A DNA stretch of 64,000 nucleotides from Rutstroemia sp. NJR-2017a BVV2 (GCA_002946415.1 NJPS01000045.1:248001-312000), one strand, 5' to 3'. Numbered from the stretch's first letter, positions 43,856-55,808 are shown. The notes: generated by a model not told the origin, from the letters alone. Made by a program: numbers and translations.

Positions 43856-46800
43856 ATGAGCTCCTGGATGAACGACGCCGCCGTCCAAAACCACAATGGC
43901 GCTGGCTTCAACCACCTTAACGATTCGAATACAGGAGGAAACATGCTTGATCCATCGGCTTTTATGGCCAATTCTCCATCCTTTGATCCAAACCAATTCC
44001 AAAATCAGCAACTACAACAAAGAATGCAAAATGGTGGAATGCGCAATGGATCGCCAGCTTTCAACAACCCTGTATATCAAACAAATCCTGTAATCCCATC
44101 AAAGAGACCAAGACCTAGAGAAGATAGCCTAGGTACATCACCGCGTCAACCTCCTGGTATGCTACCGAACTCTCGCTCGCAAACTCCTCAACAAGGTGCC
44201 TATCCTGGTTTCCAACCTAATAATGTCCCTCCACAACATGCGCCCCAACAGACCCAATACTCGCACTTGCAGAATGGATCGAGCAACGCCAGCCCATCTC
44301 CCATCATGGCTAATCAGCTACGTCCCGGTGGCGTACCGCAGCGAGTTTCAACCGCGTCTCCTCATCCGTTTTCACCATCGCAATCTGACCATGGCAGCCG
44401 CGTCGACACACCGCAAAGCGGCTCGTTTAATCAAAACCCTTCGTATACCCCGGGATTCAATCAAAACTTCACTCCGCCGCCAGGAAGAACTTCAGCGCCT
44501 CCACAAAGCGCAATGTCGACACCACAAATGCCATCTCATATGCCACAAAACCCAATGTACAACCAGCAACCACAACAGCAGCTCCAACAAACTCCGCAGA
44601 AGAACACGCTCGATCAGACAAGGGCCATGTATCAAATGCGACTCCAACAACAGCAGCAACAGCTTCAGCTTCAGCAAGGTAATATGCTGTCAGCTCAAGG
44701 TCAGAACATGACGCCAAGTGTCAATCCATTATCTCAAGGTCAAATGATGCAAACGCCGAATGGCCAGTTCTCTGCAATGCGCCCTCAGCAATCAGCTATG
44801 TCTCAAGGTCAGACTACCAATAGCTTCCTCAAAAGTTTGATGGGCTTCATGTCTTCGAAAAACCTTCCTCTGGAGACAAATCCATTCGTAGGCGACCGGA
44901 ATATAAGTATCGCGGTTCTATACATGGCAGTATCAAAATATGGAGGGTTCAGACATGTCAACGCCACAAACGCATGGCCACAAGTGTCTCAGGCACTGCA
45001 CATACATCCAATGAGGAGTCCCAATGCGCCTCAGCAGCTTAAGTTACTGTACGAGAAAAATCTGTTCCCCTTCGAAGACTATCTACAGAAGCAGAGGGCA
45101 GCTGCAATGAAAGGCGGGAATCCAGCTGCCCCTCAAATGTCTCCTACCAAACAAATGACTCCGCCAGGTGCTATGCAATCGCCGCATTATATGCAACAAC
45201 AACAGTTTGCCCAGCAACACCTTCAGCAGCAGCATGCACAAACGACTCCTGTCAAACAAATGACACCAATGCATCATCCACAACAGCCAATGATGAATGG
45301 ATTTTCGACACCACAGCCTCCGTCCACTCAACCTCATCATCCTTTAGGCCCACAAGGCCATGTTCGTAATAGTCTCTCGAGAAGTGTCGAAGCTACCCCG
45401 TTGCAAAATGGTAGCGCATATCCATTACCATCTCCAGCCTCAGGAACAAAGGTCGGAAATAGCATGTCTCTCCCATCTCCCCATGCGGGTATGGGTCCAA
45501 AGCTAGATGATGACACCAAAATCGATGAAGATGAGTTCCTAAACAAGACTCTCCCAGACGAATATCCACCGAAGATCAAAGCTCGTGATCCTGATGTGTA
45601 TGGTGGTATTGATATGCGGTCTCTGTATGAGTTGGGCGAGGAACTTTTAAGCTTAAAACCGGATTTTCCGACGCTCGCCGAAATGGGTACAATCGATGTA
45701 CATGCTTTGACCATGAGTTTACAATCCGGGCTACATGCCGAAGTTCGTTTAGCATTGGATACACTCGTTGTCCTGTCGGTGGAATACGAACGCTTACCAC
45801 TAGAGCTGAGGCAATGCGACGACCTGGTTGAGTCTCTTATTGACTGTGCTGAAGTTCAAGTTGAGTTATTGGCTGAGAACGCTGCGGAAGTTTCCGATGT
45901 AATGCTTATCAACTCTTATGAAGACGTGGTCCGTTCCTGTTATGTCGACAAAGATACTTTGCGAGACATTCCGGCATTCGGAACACTCGAATACATACTA
46001 GACCGAGCTGTTGACAAGTTGATATGCATCATGAGTATTCTTCGGAATCTCTCTTTTCATGAGCAGAATCAGCCTTTGCTCTCTGAAGAATTTGTAATCA
46101 AATTCATCTGTGTGGTCATTCGATATCTTGGAACTCGAAACATGTTGCTAAGAACGAATCAAAATACGCTCGATTTCATGAAAGATGGCATTGTCTTACT
46201 ATCGAATCTTGCGCATGAGATCAAATTACCAGGCCGAGAGCAGGCGTTATGTCTGTTACATTTCCTGATAGCATTTGCGCCTTGTCCTCCGCCAAACTGT
46301 TCTGGTTCCGATAAAATCACCTTTTCGCCTTACGATCCGACAATTCACTATTATCTGTATCCTGCTGTTGATAGTCTCGCCAAACTGCTTGCACGGGATG
46401 AGCCTAATCGAACGCACTACAAGACCATATTTGCTTCTGACGTGGCTTCATCACCACCTTTCGACCTTCTCACAAGAACCTTTGCTTTGTCCATTTCAGC
46501 GATACCAGATCAACAGAGGGAGATCAAACGAGGCAATTTCTTGCCACTTGTCGAAGCGCGAAAACCGATGTTAATGCAAGGCTTGCTCGCTGCTGAGATT
46601 CTGTCGAATCTCGCTCCAGGCTATGACAGCGGCGTTGCCAAGGCTTGGTTGACATCAGAAGATGGGTTTGCGAAAAACTTGTCAACGCTTATATTGTCTC
46701 TGTGCAATGACCCACCGCAAACACCCCAACATAGAGCAACAGCTGTACCAAAATCCCTAGAGGAAGAAACGATGTTACACATTGTTCTTGATGGAATTGC

Positions 46801-46972
46801 GGTGCTGCGAATCCTGGCCGAAAAATCACGAGACCCTGATGATCCGACGTCTATGATACCCCTACCGGGTTTGCCGGCAACGGAACGAATAATCAAACTA
46901 CTCGAGCGGAAGCAACCTAGGCTCAGGGTGGCACTGCGGCAGTTATGCGCTTTTACAAATTTCTGCTCATAG
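43856..46972 (+). CDS. SWI1: SWI/SNF chromatin-remodelling subunit Swi1 (ARID protein)
   Basis: An intronless frame of 1038 aa starting MSSWMNDAAVQNHNG. The first 320 residues are Gln/Asn/Pro/Met rich and disordered, with poly-Gln runs near 245-280. The ARID/BRIGHT DNA-binding domain follows at about 320-405: FLKSLMGFMSSKNLPLE, then ISIAVLYMAVSKYGGF and WPQVSQALHI, ending LLYEKNLFPFEDYL. A second Gln-rich linker leads to the C-terminal armadillo-like half (about 600-1038), with LSLKPDFPTLAEMG and ILRNLSFHEQNQPLL. Swi1/ARID1-type subunits form the core scaffold of the SWI/SNF complex that slides nucleosomes at promoters. The frame extends upstream of 43856 but without an ATG. Nuclear. Confidence 0.93.
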   Translation: MSSWMNDAAVQNHNGAGFNHLNDSNTGGNMLDPSAFMANSPSFDPNQFQNQQLQQRMQNGGMRNGSPAFNNPVYQTNPVIPSKRPRPREDSLGTSPRQPPGMLPNSRSQTPQQGAYPGFQPNNVPPQHAPQQTQYSHLQNGSSNASPSPIMANQLRPGGVPQRVSTASPHPFSPSQSDHGSRVDTPQSGSFNQNPSYTPGFNQNFTPPPGRTSAPPQSAMSTPQMPSHMPQNPMYNQQPQQQLQQTPQKNTLDQTRAMYQMRLQQQQQQLQLQQGNMLSAQGQNMTPSVNPLSQGQMMQTPNGQFSAMRPQQSAMSQGQTTNSFLKSLMGFMSSKNLPLETNPFVGDRNISIAVLYMAVSKYGGFRHVNATNAWPQVSQALHIHPMRSPNAPQQLKLLYEKNLFPFEDYLQKQRAAAMKGGNPAAPQMSPTKQMTPPGAMQSPHYMQQQQFAQQHLQQQHAQTTPVKQMTPMHHPQQPMMNGFSTPQPPSTQPHHPLGPQGHVRNSLSRSVEATPLQNGSAYPLPSPASGTKVGNSMSLPSPHAGMGPKLDDDTKIDEDEFLNKTLPDEYPPKIKARDPDVYGGIDMRSLYELGEELLSLKPDFPTLAEMGTIDVHALTMSLQSGLHAEVRLALDTLVVLSVEYERLPLELRQCDDLVESLIDCAEVQVELLAENAAEVSDVMLINSYEDVVRSCYVDKDTLRDIPAFGTLEYILDRAVDKLICIMSILRNLSFHEQNQPLLSEEFVIKFICVVIRYLGTRNMLLRTNQNTLDFMKDGIVLLSNLAHEIKLPGREQALCLLHFLIAFAPCPPPNCSGSDKITFSPYDPTIHYYLYPAVDSLAKLLARDEPNRTHYKTIFASDVASSPPFDLLTRTFALSISAIPDQQREIKRGNFLPLVEARKPMLMQGLLAAEILSNLAPGYDSGVAKAWLTSEDGFAKNLSTLILSLCNDPPQTPQHRATAVPKSLEEETMLHIVLDGIAVLRILAEKSRDPDDPTSMIPLPGLPATERIIKLLERKQPRLRVALRQLCAFTNFCS

Positions 46973-47290
46973 GATAAATGGCTTTCACCCTTGTACTCTG
47001 GTTCATAGACGCACCAATGAATTACAACAGCATTTGGCGTCGGCGTTTGAAATTTGATCTGTCTGTCTATCTAGCATGGTATTCACTTAACTTAACGTCT
47101 GTGGTTGGGTGGTTCGGTATTGGTTTTATTGTACAAGGGATGATGGGTTCTCTTGAAAAGCAAGAGTGTATTGTACATATAGGCATAACGTCTGTAGAAT
47201 GACAATTCAAAGCGACCATTGTATGTTGTTTTTGAAATTAAACAGACCCCTCATGAGCTTCGTGTGTCCATTCATACCATGTCAACCCTG
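46973..47290. other. Convergent 3' spacer SWI1 / mL49
   Basis: About 320 bases, T-rich, with the 3' ends of two converging genes; nothing else seen. Confidence 0.5.
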
Positions 47291-47763
47291 TTAAAAGTGT
47301 CGCTCTTCCAAAAACTTCTCGACCTCCGGTTTCCTGTGGCCCTACAAGTTTCTAAATTAACAACAGCCCGTATACACAGGATACTTCCACATACCTTGAT
47401 TATTATCTGCTGGGTCAATTGGTTGATTGTGATCTCCCTTTCTTTCAGTCCCAGTGCCTGCTGTAACTGTGTTCTCAACACTTGGATGTCCCCTTCAATC
47501 TTCCGCACTTTCGTTTGCTTCAAGTTGCCACCAGCTTTGGCAAGTAAATATATCGGGAGATTGTTTGAAGGCGTACGACTAACACGATAAGGCTGATTCG
47601 GGGCTGTCGCTGGCTTAGTAGGAGTGGAAACTGGTGGTGACATGGAGGCTGTTGTTTTGGGCGCATCTGTTGATAGTTTTGCAACACCAAGGAATCGGCG
47701 TAAAGTCGTAACTCGCGGCAGAGCCATAGGTCGCAGGAAATAGAGTGGCATGGCGACGGCCAT
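47291..47763 (-). CDS. IMG2: Mitochondrial large ribosomal subunit protein mL49 (Img2)
   Basis: Two exons, 47395-47763 and 47291-47341, give 139 aa. The last exon of 51 bases completes the conserved end, GHRKPEVEKFLEERHF. The core YRVSRTPSNNLPIYLLAKAG and then KVRKIEGDIQVLR are hallmarks of the Img2/mL49 family. The start MAVAMPLYFLRPMALPRV with Arg and no acid is a mitochondrial presequence; the ATG at 47763 is the first in frame. The protein is part of the large subunit of the mitochondrial ribosome, and yeast Img2 is needed for mitochondrial DNA stability. It is head to head with the eIF3e gene, so cytosolic and mitochondrial translation genes share one promoter. Confidence 0.92.
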
Positions 47764-47991
47764 ATTTATTATCAATACAGTGGTCTCTGCTCTCTCCAAA
47801 GCTTTCCCAGCCGTCGAGTCGTCGCGAACTTCTGAAGATAAAAAGACGCTAAAATTTCAAGCTAGCTTCTACTAGCGCGAAATTTTGTAGGCGGGCGCAC
47901 ACAATCATCAAATTCCGACATCTTTAATACTGCGAGTTCGTGAACCCCACCACCACCTCCTTAATTCACGACAACAAGAGCAGTCGCAATC
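47764..47991. promoter_or_regulatory. Shared promoter of mL49 and eIF3e genes
   Basis: Only 228 bases part the start codons. A C-rich CCCCACCACCACCTCC patch lies just before the eIF3e start. Confidence 0.5.
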
Positions 47992-49399
47992 ATGGCGGAC
48001 AATACACCCACTGCCCCGAATGATATCATTAACGGTGCTGCTCAGGCGGCGAAATCTCCGGAAGAAATCGCCAAAGAGTACGATCTTCTACCCAGACTTA
48101 TCACCCATCTGGACCGACATTTAATTTTCCCTCTGCTTCAATTTGTGGCAGATCAAGAAGAAGAGCCAACACCAGAGGTCACGAAGGCGAAGTTTGAGCT
48201 GTTGAAGAAGACGAACATGACTGATTATGTCGCGAGTCTATACTGCGAACTTGAGGGAGTTGAGGAGCCACCAAAGGAATATGCGACAAAAAGACAAGAA
48301 ATTCTCGAGCGCCTGGATATTTTCGCACAAGAAAGTGAGAAGATCACTGATCTGCTAGGCAGAGAAGACGTTGTTACGAGTTTGAGGAGCGACAAAGTAG
48401 CAAACTTGGAATATTTGAAGAAAGAACATGATGTATGTGCAGAAACGTTAGTCTACTGGAGATCTGAGCTGATGATAAAATTAGGTTACGATAGAAATGG
48501 TCAATGTGTTATACGATTTTGGCAACTTCCAATACAGCTGCGGAAACTATGGAGCAGCTGCCGAACTTCTTTACCAATTCCGAGTCCTGTCCACCGACAA
48601 CGACAAAGTTTCTGCTGCAACATGGGGAAAATTGGCTTCTGAGATTCTGACTGCAAACTGGGAGTCCGCCATGGAGGAAGTCCAGAAGGTCAAGGAACAA
48701 ATCGAGACCAAGCTCTTCAACAACCCACTCGCACAACTCACCCACCGAACATGGCTCATCCACTGGGCTTTGTTCCCATTCTTCAACCACGAGCCCGCTC
48801 GTGATGTGATCTGCGACCTATTCTTCTCCCCCGCCTTCATCAACACCATCCAAACTGCATGCCCATGGATTCTCCGATACCTCACCGCGGCTGTTATCAC
48901 CAACCGTAACCGCACACGCCAAACCAGCCAATACCAGAAGCAACTCAAAGACATCATCCGTATCGTCAAGCAAGAAAACTACGAGTATTCCGACCCTGTC
49001 ACCGACTTCATCAAGGCCCTCTACCTCGACTTCGACTTCGAAGAAGCCCAAAAGAAGCTTTCCGAAGCAGAGGAAGTTCTTCGATCTGATTTCTTCCTTG
49101 TTGCAGCATCCGATTCCTTCGTTGAGGCTTCAAGACACTTGATCAGTGAAAGTTACTGCAAGATTCATCAAAGAATCGATATCAAGGACCTGAGCGCAAG
49201 ATTGGGCCTGAACCAGGACGAGGGTGAGAAATGGATCGTTAATCTCATCAGAGATACAAGAGTCGATGCAAAGATCGATTATAAGGAGGGTACAGTGGTT
49301 ATGAACCACCCACCAAGCAGCGTGTACCAACAGGTGATTGAGAGGACAAAGGGTGGTTTCTTCAGAACGCAAGTTCTAAGTGCGGCTGTTGCGAAGTGA
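47992..49399 (+). CDS. INT6: Translation initiation factor eIF3 subunit e (INT6)
   Basis: Two exons, 47992-48432 and 48485-49399, give 451 aa. The protein starts with the eIF3e N-terminal domain: [38 protein letters not shown] and then EIL-rich helices. Across the intron the sequence reads [19 protein letters not shown], a classic eIF3e segment. The PCI domain with its winged helix covers about residues 220-420, including [19 protein letters not shown] and [14 protein letters not shown]. The end has the typical [17 protein letters not shown]. eIF3e helps the eIF3 complex join the 40S subunit to mRNA-bound eIF4F. This subunit is present in filamentous ascomycetes but absent from budding yeast. 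Cytosolic. Confidence 0.95.
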
Positions 49400-50493
49400 G
49401 GGTAAGACAGCAAGTAGTTGTGGTAGTGGTAAAAGATGATGGCGATGGCGATGTTTAGAGCTATACTATACCTATGGATGGGATCACGTCGCAATGGTGA
49501 ACTTGTTCCGTTCGGGTTTGGTCCGGTCTGGTCTGCATGGCTGGTTGGCGTTTTGGGAAATCAAAGTCGGGAGGAAGAAATCAAAAAATGGAATGTGATT
49601 GAACGGCTAGACCAGCTTGTTTGTAGACGTGTATCTAGCTAGGTAGGTGAGTGATCTTTGGTCCCTATTGTGGAATGGAGAAGTCTCCCTCTTGGAGAGC
49701 TATAAGATGTGGATGGATGGATGTTTGAAGACATGATGCAGATGATTATGATCAATCCACGCTTAGCAATAGACAATTTCCCAAGCATATTCCAATTGAG
49801 TCAGCTCGGTTGTGGTCCATCGTCTCAAGTTTTAGATGATAGCGCGTTCTCGTTCCTACTTCAGACTTCCTAGAGTAAGTGTTACACGGAAGAACCTGTG
49901 AGAGAGGGCAGGCAGATTTCTAATATCCCACATCTTCCACCAATTTCCCTCTAAAAAGCTACATTCAACCGAGTACCTGGATGCTATCTATCGTGTCTGT
50001 CTCGTGTAGTAATGAGCTGAGATGATAGATGCCGACAGTCTGAGCCTTCCACACATACACTCCTCCTTCCTGAAATCCCGCCTGATCCGATGCGTCGTTC
50101 GCTCAGCTCTGAATGAACTAGCTCTCTTTAATTGGATGATGTGAGTTCTGCGAAACTAGGTTGAGGGAACCTGCCTGTCGCCAACAACGAAAAATATTCT
50201 CCAAGCACGAGCTCGTGATGCGATCGATATATATGCCTACCTAAGCCTCCAATTCCCACCTTCTCACTGCCTCCCTCAACATCCAGCAAACCAAGCTCGA
50301 GTTCCCCTCACGCCCCTAGTCCCTCAACCTCCAAATCCAGCTAATGCACGAAGATCCTAGTAAAATCACACAAAGGCATCAGGTAAGTTGATTTGTGAAT
50401 CACCGAACAGCAACGAACTTGATCTCATGAACATTAAGTATTATCTATATCACAATGAATTATATATATACAATCCTCTCCAGGACATCGAAT
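49400..50493. other. Convergent spacer after eIF3e
   Basis: About 1.1 kb between two genes that end toward each other. GATGGATGGATG at 49709-49722 and C-rich runs at 50240-50320 are the only patterns. No gene seen. Confidence 0.4.
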
Positions 50494-52467
50494 CTAAGCA
50501 TACAAAGCCTGCTGCCACCAATCACATCTCTCATTCGCAGTCGTATCCGTAATAACCCCTCCCAGCCCCGTAATTCCCAAAACCAGCGTCGTGGAATTGC
50601 TCTGGTATTCAGGGAAATACGCCACCTCAGCTCCGTTTGGATTGCCCGTCATAGCAAAATTAGTAATGTAGCGTTGAAGCGCAGTAGCCACCGTCGCATT
50701 AACCGGCAAACCGTCATCAGAAGTAGTCGTGTCGCCGTTAAAGAACGTATACGCGATATCCTCGCCGTGGAGTCCCGGGGGAACGGCGAAGTAGTACGCG
50801 TGCGTCTGGTTGTCGTAGGCGGTGTTGAAGAAGCGCGTGTTGCAAGTGAAGCTCAGCTCGGCGGTGATGAGGTTGGCGCGCTCGAAGAGGGTGGTGTAGG
50901 GGTAGCTGCCGTTGTAGATAGGGGGGTAGAGGGTTTGGGTTATGTATTGGATGGTGGCGTTGGAGGCGGTGGGGAGGGTCGCGGAGATGTCGGCGACGAT
51001 GTCGGCTTCGGTGGCGAAGAATGGGGAGGTGAAGAAGAGGCCTTCATCGGAGTTGTGGCCGACCATAATTTCGACGCAGCTGTCGTATCCGCCTTCTAGG
51101 AGGAGGACACCAGGGAGTTTGGGAGCAAATGTACCGTCTACAACTGGACCGAACATGAATTGGCCGTATGGGGCAGCGCGCGCAACAACGATTGTGTTGA
51201 GAGCAGCGACAGTGTTGAAGTCGAGACTTCTCAAGGCAGCCACTGAAGTGATGTTGCTACCGATGAGTGCTTGTGCTTGAGTAAGAACGGACTGGAAGGT
51301 CTCCTCCTGTTGAGCACTTCCAACCACGGGAGGGAAGCCGGGACTTTGCATAATGGCCTGTGCGAATGGCGCGGGACCGTTCTGTCCACCGTAGGCTGTA
51401 ATCTGATGCATGATTGAGCCTGCACCTGCTGATTCACCCATGACAGTTACACGAGATGGGTCACCACCGAAGAGATGAATGTACTTTTGAACCCACTCCA
51501 ATGCCAACCTTTGGTCTAGAAGTCCAGCATTGGCGGATCCGCTTTCCTGGAATGTGGGACCTGAAAGCCAGCCCTAAATCATCTTGTTAGTATATTTCAT
51601 TGCACGGTGGCACACCAAACTTACAAAGAGACCCAGTCTGTAGTTCAGGGCAACATAGATGACACCCTCGCCTCCGTTTTCTTGGCTTCGGGAGATCAGA
51701 GTGGCCGGGTTACCGGTACTGAACTTCGAGCCGCTAACATAACCACCTCCGAAGAACCATACTAGCACGGGTGCACCGGAAGCAGACTCGTAAATTGTTT
51801 TGGGTACAAGGACATCGAGGAACAAGCAGTCCTCAGAAACGAGGGGTCCCGGAGCGCCCACGTTGGCAATAGTAAGGGCACTCTCGACGGCTTCGACTTG
51901 TGCCTCGACTTGCTTTAACGCGGCCGTGCTGGCACCCTGGAAGAAATATGATGCGACCTCCTCCCACTAAAGTAACAGAGTATTAGCAAATGAACATATG
52001 AACATTCAGTGGTAGGAGGATCCGTAATGAGACAAATGGTGTTGAATTTGGGTTGAAAAGCGAAGGAAGCTTAGACCATGAAGTCATGGTGGAGGATCTA
52101 CACTGGAAGGTTTGCACTCACATATGGGGTAGCTTGAGCACAGATAGCGCCTTGCTGTCCGTCGTTGATTGTACGGTCGATTTCTGTTGGTGCAACTGGG
52201 GCTGCAAAACGGAGGTTTCCTGTAGGTGGTGCAGCATAACGGATGTTGGAGAAATTGTAGTATTGGCCCGTCTCCTACTTCACATTAATATGTTTCACAA
52301 AGTGAAATGCTGAGACGTAAACATACGTTGATAGTTGCCCTGTGCAGGGCATAACCAAAATCAACAACTGGTAAAGACGAGTTTGTTGTGGTTGAGTTTA
52401 ACGTTGGAAGTGCCGAAACAACTTGACCTGCAATTGCAGCAAGTGCAATGGCTTTGGCTGCAATCAT
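50494..52467 (-). CDS. Secreted carboxylesterase, type B
   Basis: Four exons (52327-52467, 52122-52274, 51625-51966, 50494-51573) give 571 aa, all junctions in phase 0. The first 19 residues are a signal peptide. The type-B pattern is complete: SNIRYAAPPTGNLRFAAP near residue 55, SEDCLFLDVLVP near 145, oxyanion loop WFFGGGY, NYRLGLF, and nucleophile elbow VMGESAGAGS with Ser260. The acid residue lies in the NSDEGLFF element near 380 and the histidine probably in GLHGEDIAYTF near 505. Several Asn-X-Ser/Thr sites agree with export. Substrate is unknown; fungal enzymes of this type hydrolyse esters of lipids, plant material or secondary metabolites. It may be linked to saprotrophic or plant-associated life. 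Confidence 0.9.
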
Positions 52468-53660
52468 GTTGACTGATTTGATCGTGAGAGCAACTTGTGA
52501 TTAATGCCGCCGGGATGAGCAAGAAGATCCAACAGGGAAGCCATTGTATATATACTCTGTAGGGAAGCCCACTCTGGGGCTGTACTGGAAGTATCTCATA
52601 ATAGCTTCGCGTATTCCGTAGACAGACCCTTGACGTGTCGAGTAGAGAAAATAGATTAGATGCAGAATACTAATAGCTGTGCCGTTCCGGCTTCAGTGCC
52701 TGTTCAGGAAAGGGAGTTTCTAGCTGAACGGGGGATGTGTGATGAGCAAGGTTAAGAGATTAGTACCTACAGCAGATGTGAGAAACTAGTACCAGGGTGC
52801 AGCGGCGTACAGATTGTGCTACGCGAAGGATGCTCAAGAGTCAACATCCATCTGGTCTAGTCCACCGTCCACCCACTCACGGCAGCGCGTGGAGGCACTT
52901 GCTTCCCCCGCCACTCATATTCGAGCTCAAGCCTCACCGGCGGTCAACCAGACTTCTGGAAAATGTTTCTCGCTTCTTCGGGTTCCTGTCTCACAAGGTT
53001 CGGCTGTGTTGAAAGAGGGAGTTCTGTTAAATCCGAAGTGTCCGCGCGGCTAAGACCCAAGCCAGTTGCCAAGAAGAGGTAGACTTTGCGAAGTGAGCTA
53101 GCTAGCAAGACAATAGTCGATCTCTTTTCGTACTTGGTACAGCAAGGTAGCTAACCATACTTTGCACCGTTCCGACACATTTCCTCCGGAAAGCCTGCAT
53201 ATGTATGGCCGATCGTTGCATACCTTGGGCACAGAGTACTTCCGAATGAAAAAGATTGGACACGTCGGGATTTTGTGCATTTGTTGGTCCAGTTTTCGCG
53301 ATCCCCCAATCAAGAGCTAGAGGGATTATTCTTTCTTCTTTCTAGAAAGGTACGAGTACCTAGACAGCTATGTGAACTTGAGCTAGTTAGCAAGGAACCT
53401 CCATCTTGCTGTTCTCTACGCTTTGTACGGAGGTATGGAACCTTGCTTTGAACCCTTCGAGATTCTTCTATCGCTACATTCGGCAACCGGATTGCCGTTG
53501 CTCTTCTAGCTGCCAGCTTCAGACAAAACACAATAGGTCAGCCTTACGACGCTCGAGCCTTGATCTGACCTATGAACGCTTGCTGTTATTGGGATCTCGC
53601 GACGGTAGTTCGGACAAAACCGACAACAGCAGACATACTACCAAAAGAACATTGTACATA
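52468..53660. promoter_or_regulatory. Divergent region between carboxylesterase and VPS51
   Basis: About 1.2 kb holding both promoters. A TATA-like TATATATAC lies at 52544-52553, 80-90 bases before the esterase start on its strand. The VPS51 frame extends upstream to 53406 without an ATG. No other gene seen. Confidence 0.45.
52544..52553 (-). promoter_or_regulatory. TATA-like box of the carboxylesterase gene
   Basis: The sequence TGTATATATAC, near-palindromic, sits about 80 bases upstream of the start codon at 52467, a plausible place for a core promoter. Confidence 0.35.
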
Positions 53661-54545
53661 ATGACTTCGATTGCACAGCCCCGAGACAGCTCCGTAAATG
53701 GACATCGTGTACCGCGACTCGCGACACCTACCACATCAGCTCGACCCAGTTTGGACTATCCACGCTCCGCCGAACCGTCTCCGAATCGAGGTCCTTCCGC
53801 CGCCATACCCAGACGGAATCGAGCGGCTCTACGGGAATACTACAATCTGAAGAAGAGTCAGGAAGCCCCAACCGATGATGGCGCGTCCGAAGTCTCATCG
53901 ATACATTATGATACCGAGGTACAGGAGAGTGAGATGGACAAGGAAGGGTTCGATGGGGAGAAATACGTGAAGGATGTCCTGGAAAAGCAGACCCTCGGGG
54001 AGCTACTGCGTACTTACAATAGCGTTCTGACGGACATCAGAGCTTTGGATGCGGAGAAGAAAGCATTGGTCTATGACAACTACAGCAAGTTGATCGCGGC
54101 GACTGAAACAATCAGGAAGATGAGAACCAATATGGACCCCTTAAATCCAATGACTAGCACATTAGATCCAGCGATCGCACACATCTACGAAACTGCAGAA
54201 AGGATCAAGGCAGAATTGAAGGAGAGTCTACCGGAGGGACGTAGGCGGATTATGGAGATGGGAGAGGAGGAAAGAGCGGCTTTACAAAAGAGAAACAATA
54301 CGAAGAAGGTTGTTCTAAGGGTTCTGGAAACACCGGAGAAGCTAAGAAAGTTGGTCGCTGATGGTGATGAGGAGAAAGCAAGGATGCAATGGGAAGAGAC
54401 TTTGAAGCTATTGAATAGGTGGAAAGAGAGGGGCGTGGGCGGAGACGATGTTCAGGCTTGTATAGAGGACGGAGAAGCAGCTCTGAGAGGTGAGCCTCCG
54501 AACGAAAAGAGTTGGGTCAACAAGAAATCAAAACTATCTTCATGA
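53661..54545 (+). CDS. VPS51: GARP tethering-complex subunit Vps51
   Basis: An intronless gene of 294 aa. I start at the ATG at 53661 because the open frame upstream has no ATG. Residues 1-50 are Pro/Ser rich; then RRNRAALREYYNLKK, the short motif that in Vps51 proteins precedes the coiled coil and resembles the Tlg1-binding start. The coiled-coil Vps51/Vps67 domain spans about 95-190: YVKDVLEKQTLGELLRTYN, then DIRALDAEKKALVYDNYSKL and ATETIRKMRTNM, a family signature. The rest is charged and helical. Vps51 with Vps52, Vps53 and Vps54 tethers endosome-derived vesicles at the late Golgi. The protein is longer than yeast Vps51 (164 aa), as usual in filamentous fungi. Confidence 0.92.
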   Translation: MTSIAQPRDSSVNGHRVPRLATPTTSARPSLDYPRSAEPSPNRGPSAAIPRRNRAALREYYNLKKSQEAPTDDGASEVSSIHYDTEVQESEMDKEGFDGEKYVKDVLEKQTLGELLRTYNSVLTDIRALDAEKKALVYDNYSKLIAATETIRKMRTNMDPLNPMTSTLDPAIAHIYETAERIKAELKESLPEGRRRIMEMGEEERAALQKRNNTKKVVLRVLETPEKLRKLVADGDEEKARMQWEETLKLLNRWKERGVGGDDVQACIEDGEAALRGEPPNEKSWVNKKSKLSS

Positions 54546-54630
54546 CACAAGGAACGGGGAGATCGATACGCCCTAACAGGACAACATCAATTTTTCTACG
54601 TGCTCGTAGGGACACCCTCTACTCGAGTCA

Positions 54631-55808
54631 TTACCAATCTATAGCATCCTTGGCGATGATATCGTAGGGATCTCTATCAACCTCGCTTATCGCGATATCC
54701 ACTTTCCCATCTATTGCCTGCATTAACGTAGGGCGCATTCGGTCCTTCAAGAATGCCCTCTCGGTATTGCTGTGGAAGGCAGTGATGACACACCTGCCCT
54801 GCTCAATGGCTGCCAATGCTTCATGATGGCTGAGTTCTCCAGTGAACATCAGGTCGACGTCCTGTCCATTCAACATCGAGCCGCCTGATCCAGCACAGAT
54901 ACCAATGGAAGAGATCTCAACCGCGGATCTTTTGCCTTTGGGTGTTGACTGCGGAACTGCTATAGAGAGCCCGGACAAATCTCCCAGCGCGTACTGTATG
55001 CGTTGAGCAATGTCTCCCAGTTTCTGGGGTTGGTGGAATCGGACAATCCGGCCATATCCAGCGCCGTCAAATCCATCGGGTATGGAGTTGATGGGATTGA
55101 TGATTGTCCGGTCATGTGCGATGGAGGCAGACCGTATACTGCATCAATATATCAATTTCCATCCTGCTGCCAGCGGAAAAGATAAGCCAGAAAACTTACG
55201 CTTCGTCTTCAACCTCGGCACCTTTCACGAGTGGATGGTTAGTGACGATATCAGCTAACCAGTCAGTGAGTCCCCCAGGAGCTGCATCTACAGCAGTATG
55301 TGGGCTATAGACACTGATGCCTTCTTGAGCCAGGCGGAGGAGGGAGCTCTGCTGGGAATTGGCTAGAGTGATTGCCTTCAAAGGACGGAATATGATGGGA
55401 TCTTGACACATAGTTAGATACTTGAAGCAAAATCAATCAACATGTATACTACTCACGATATGTGATAATAACCGAGTCTTTTCTTCGAATCGCTTCATCT
55501 GCAACCCCTTTTGTGAGGTCAATAGTGAGAAGGACAGAATCTTTCAGGTGATCTTGACGATGTGGTGCCTCCAGTAAAACTTCAACCTTGTCAGTTTGGT
55601 TGCTAGATGTAACTCTGAAAGCATTGAAAAGCTAGATTCATACGGCCGGTATTATCAAAACTGCTATCAGCAAGTTTCTCTGGGTACCTTAAAAGACAAT
55701 TGAGGTCAGCAAGCTTCCTCACTTTCTTGCCAAGACAAGTTTGACTTACAGTTTCCTCATAGCTGCCACGACAGCTTGGGTAAATGGAGATGATGTAGTA
55801 GTAGACAT
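54631..55808 (-). CDS. NIF3: NIF3-family protein
   Basis: Five exons (55750-55808, 55644-55687, 55457-55612, 55200-55401, 54631-55138) give 322 aa. The product starts MSTTTSSPFTQAVVAAMRKLYPEKLADSSFDNTG across three exons, continues VLLEAP and SVLLTIDLTKGVADEAI, then YHPIIFRPLKAI and ISVYSPHTAVDAAPGG, both hallmarks of NIF3. The middle has PDGFDGAGYGRIVRF. Metal ligands of the family are expected in YHP, SPHTAVD and the final GELSHHEALAA and HSNTER; all are present. NIF3 proteins are conserved in all life with an ill-defined role, bound to metal and sometimes compared with GTP cyclohydrolase. The gene is head to head with a BolA gene. Confidence 0.9.

Noticed and set aside
53406..53660. 85-residue N-terminal extension of Vps51
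   Set aside because: Opens with TTG and holds no ATG; composition is unlike Vps51.
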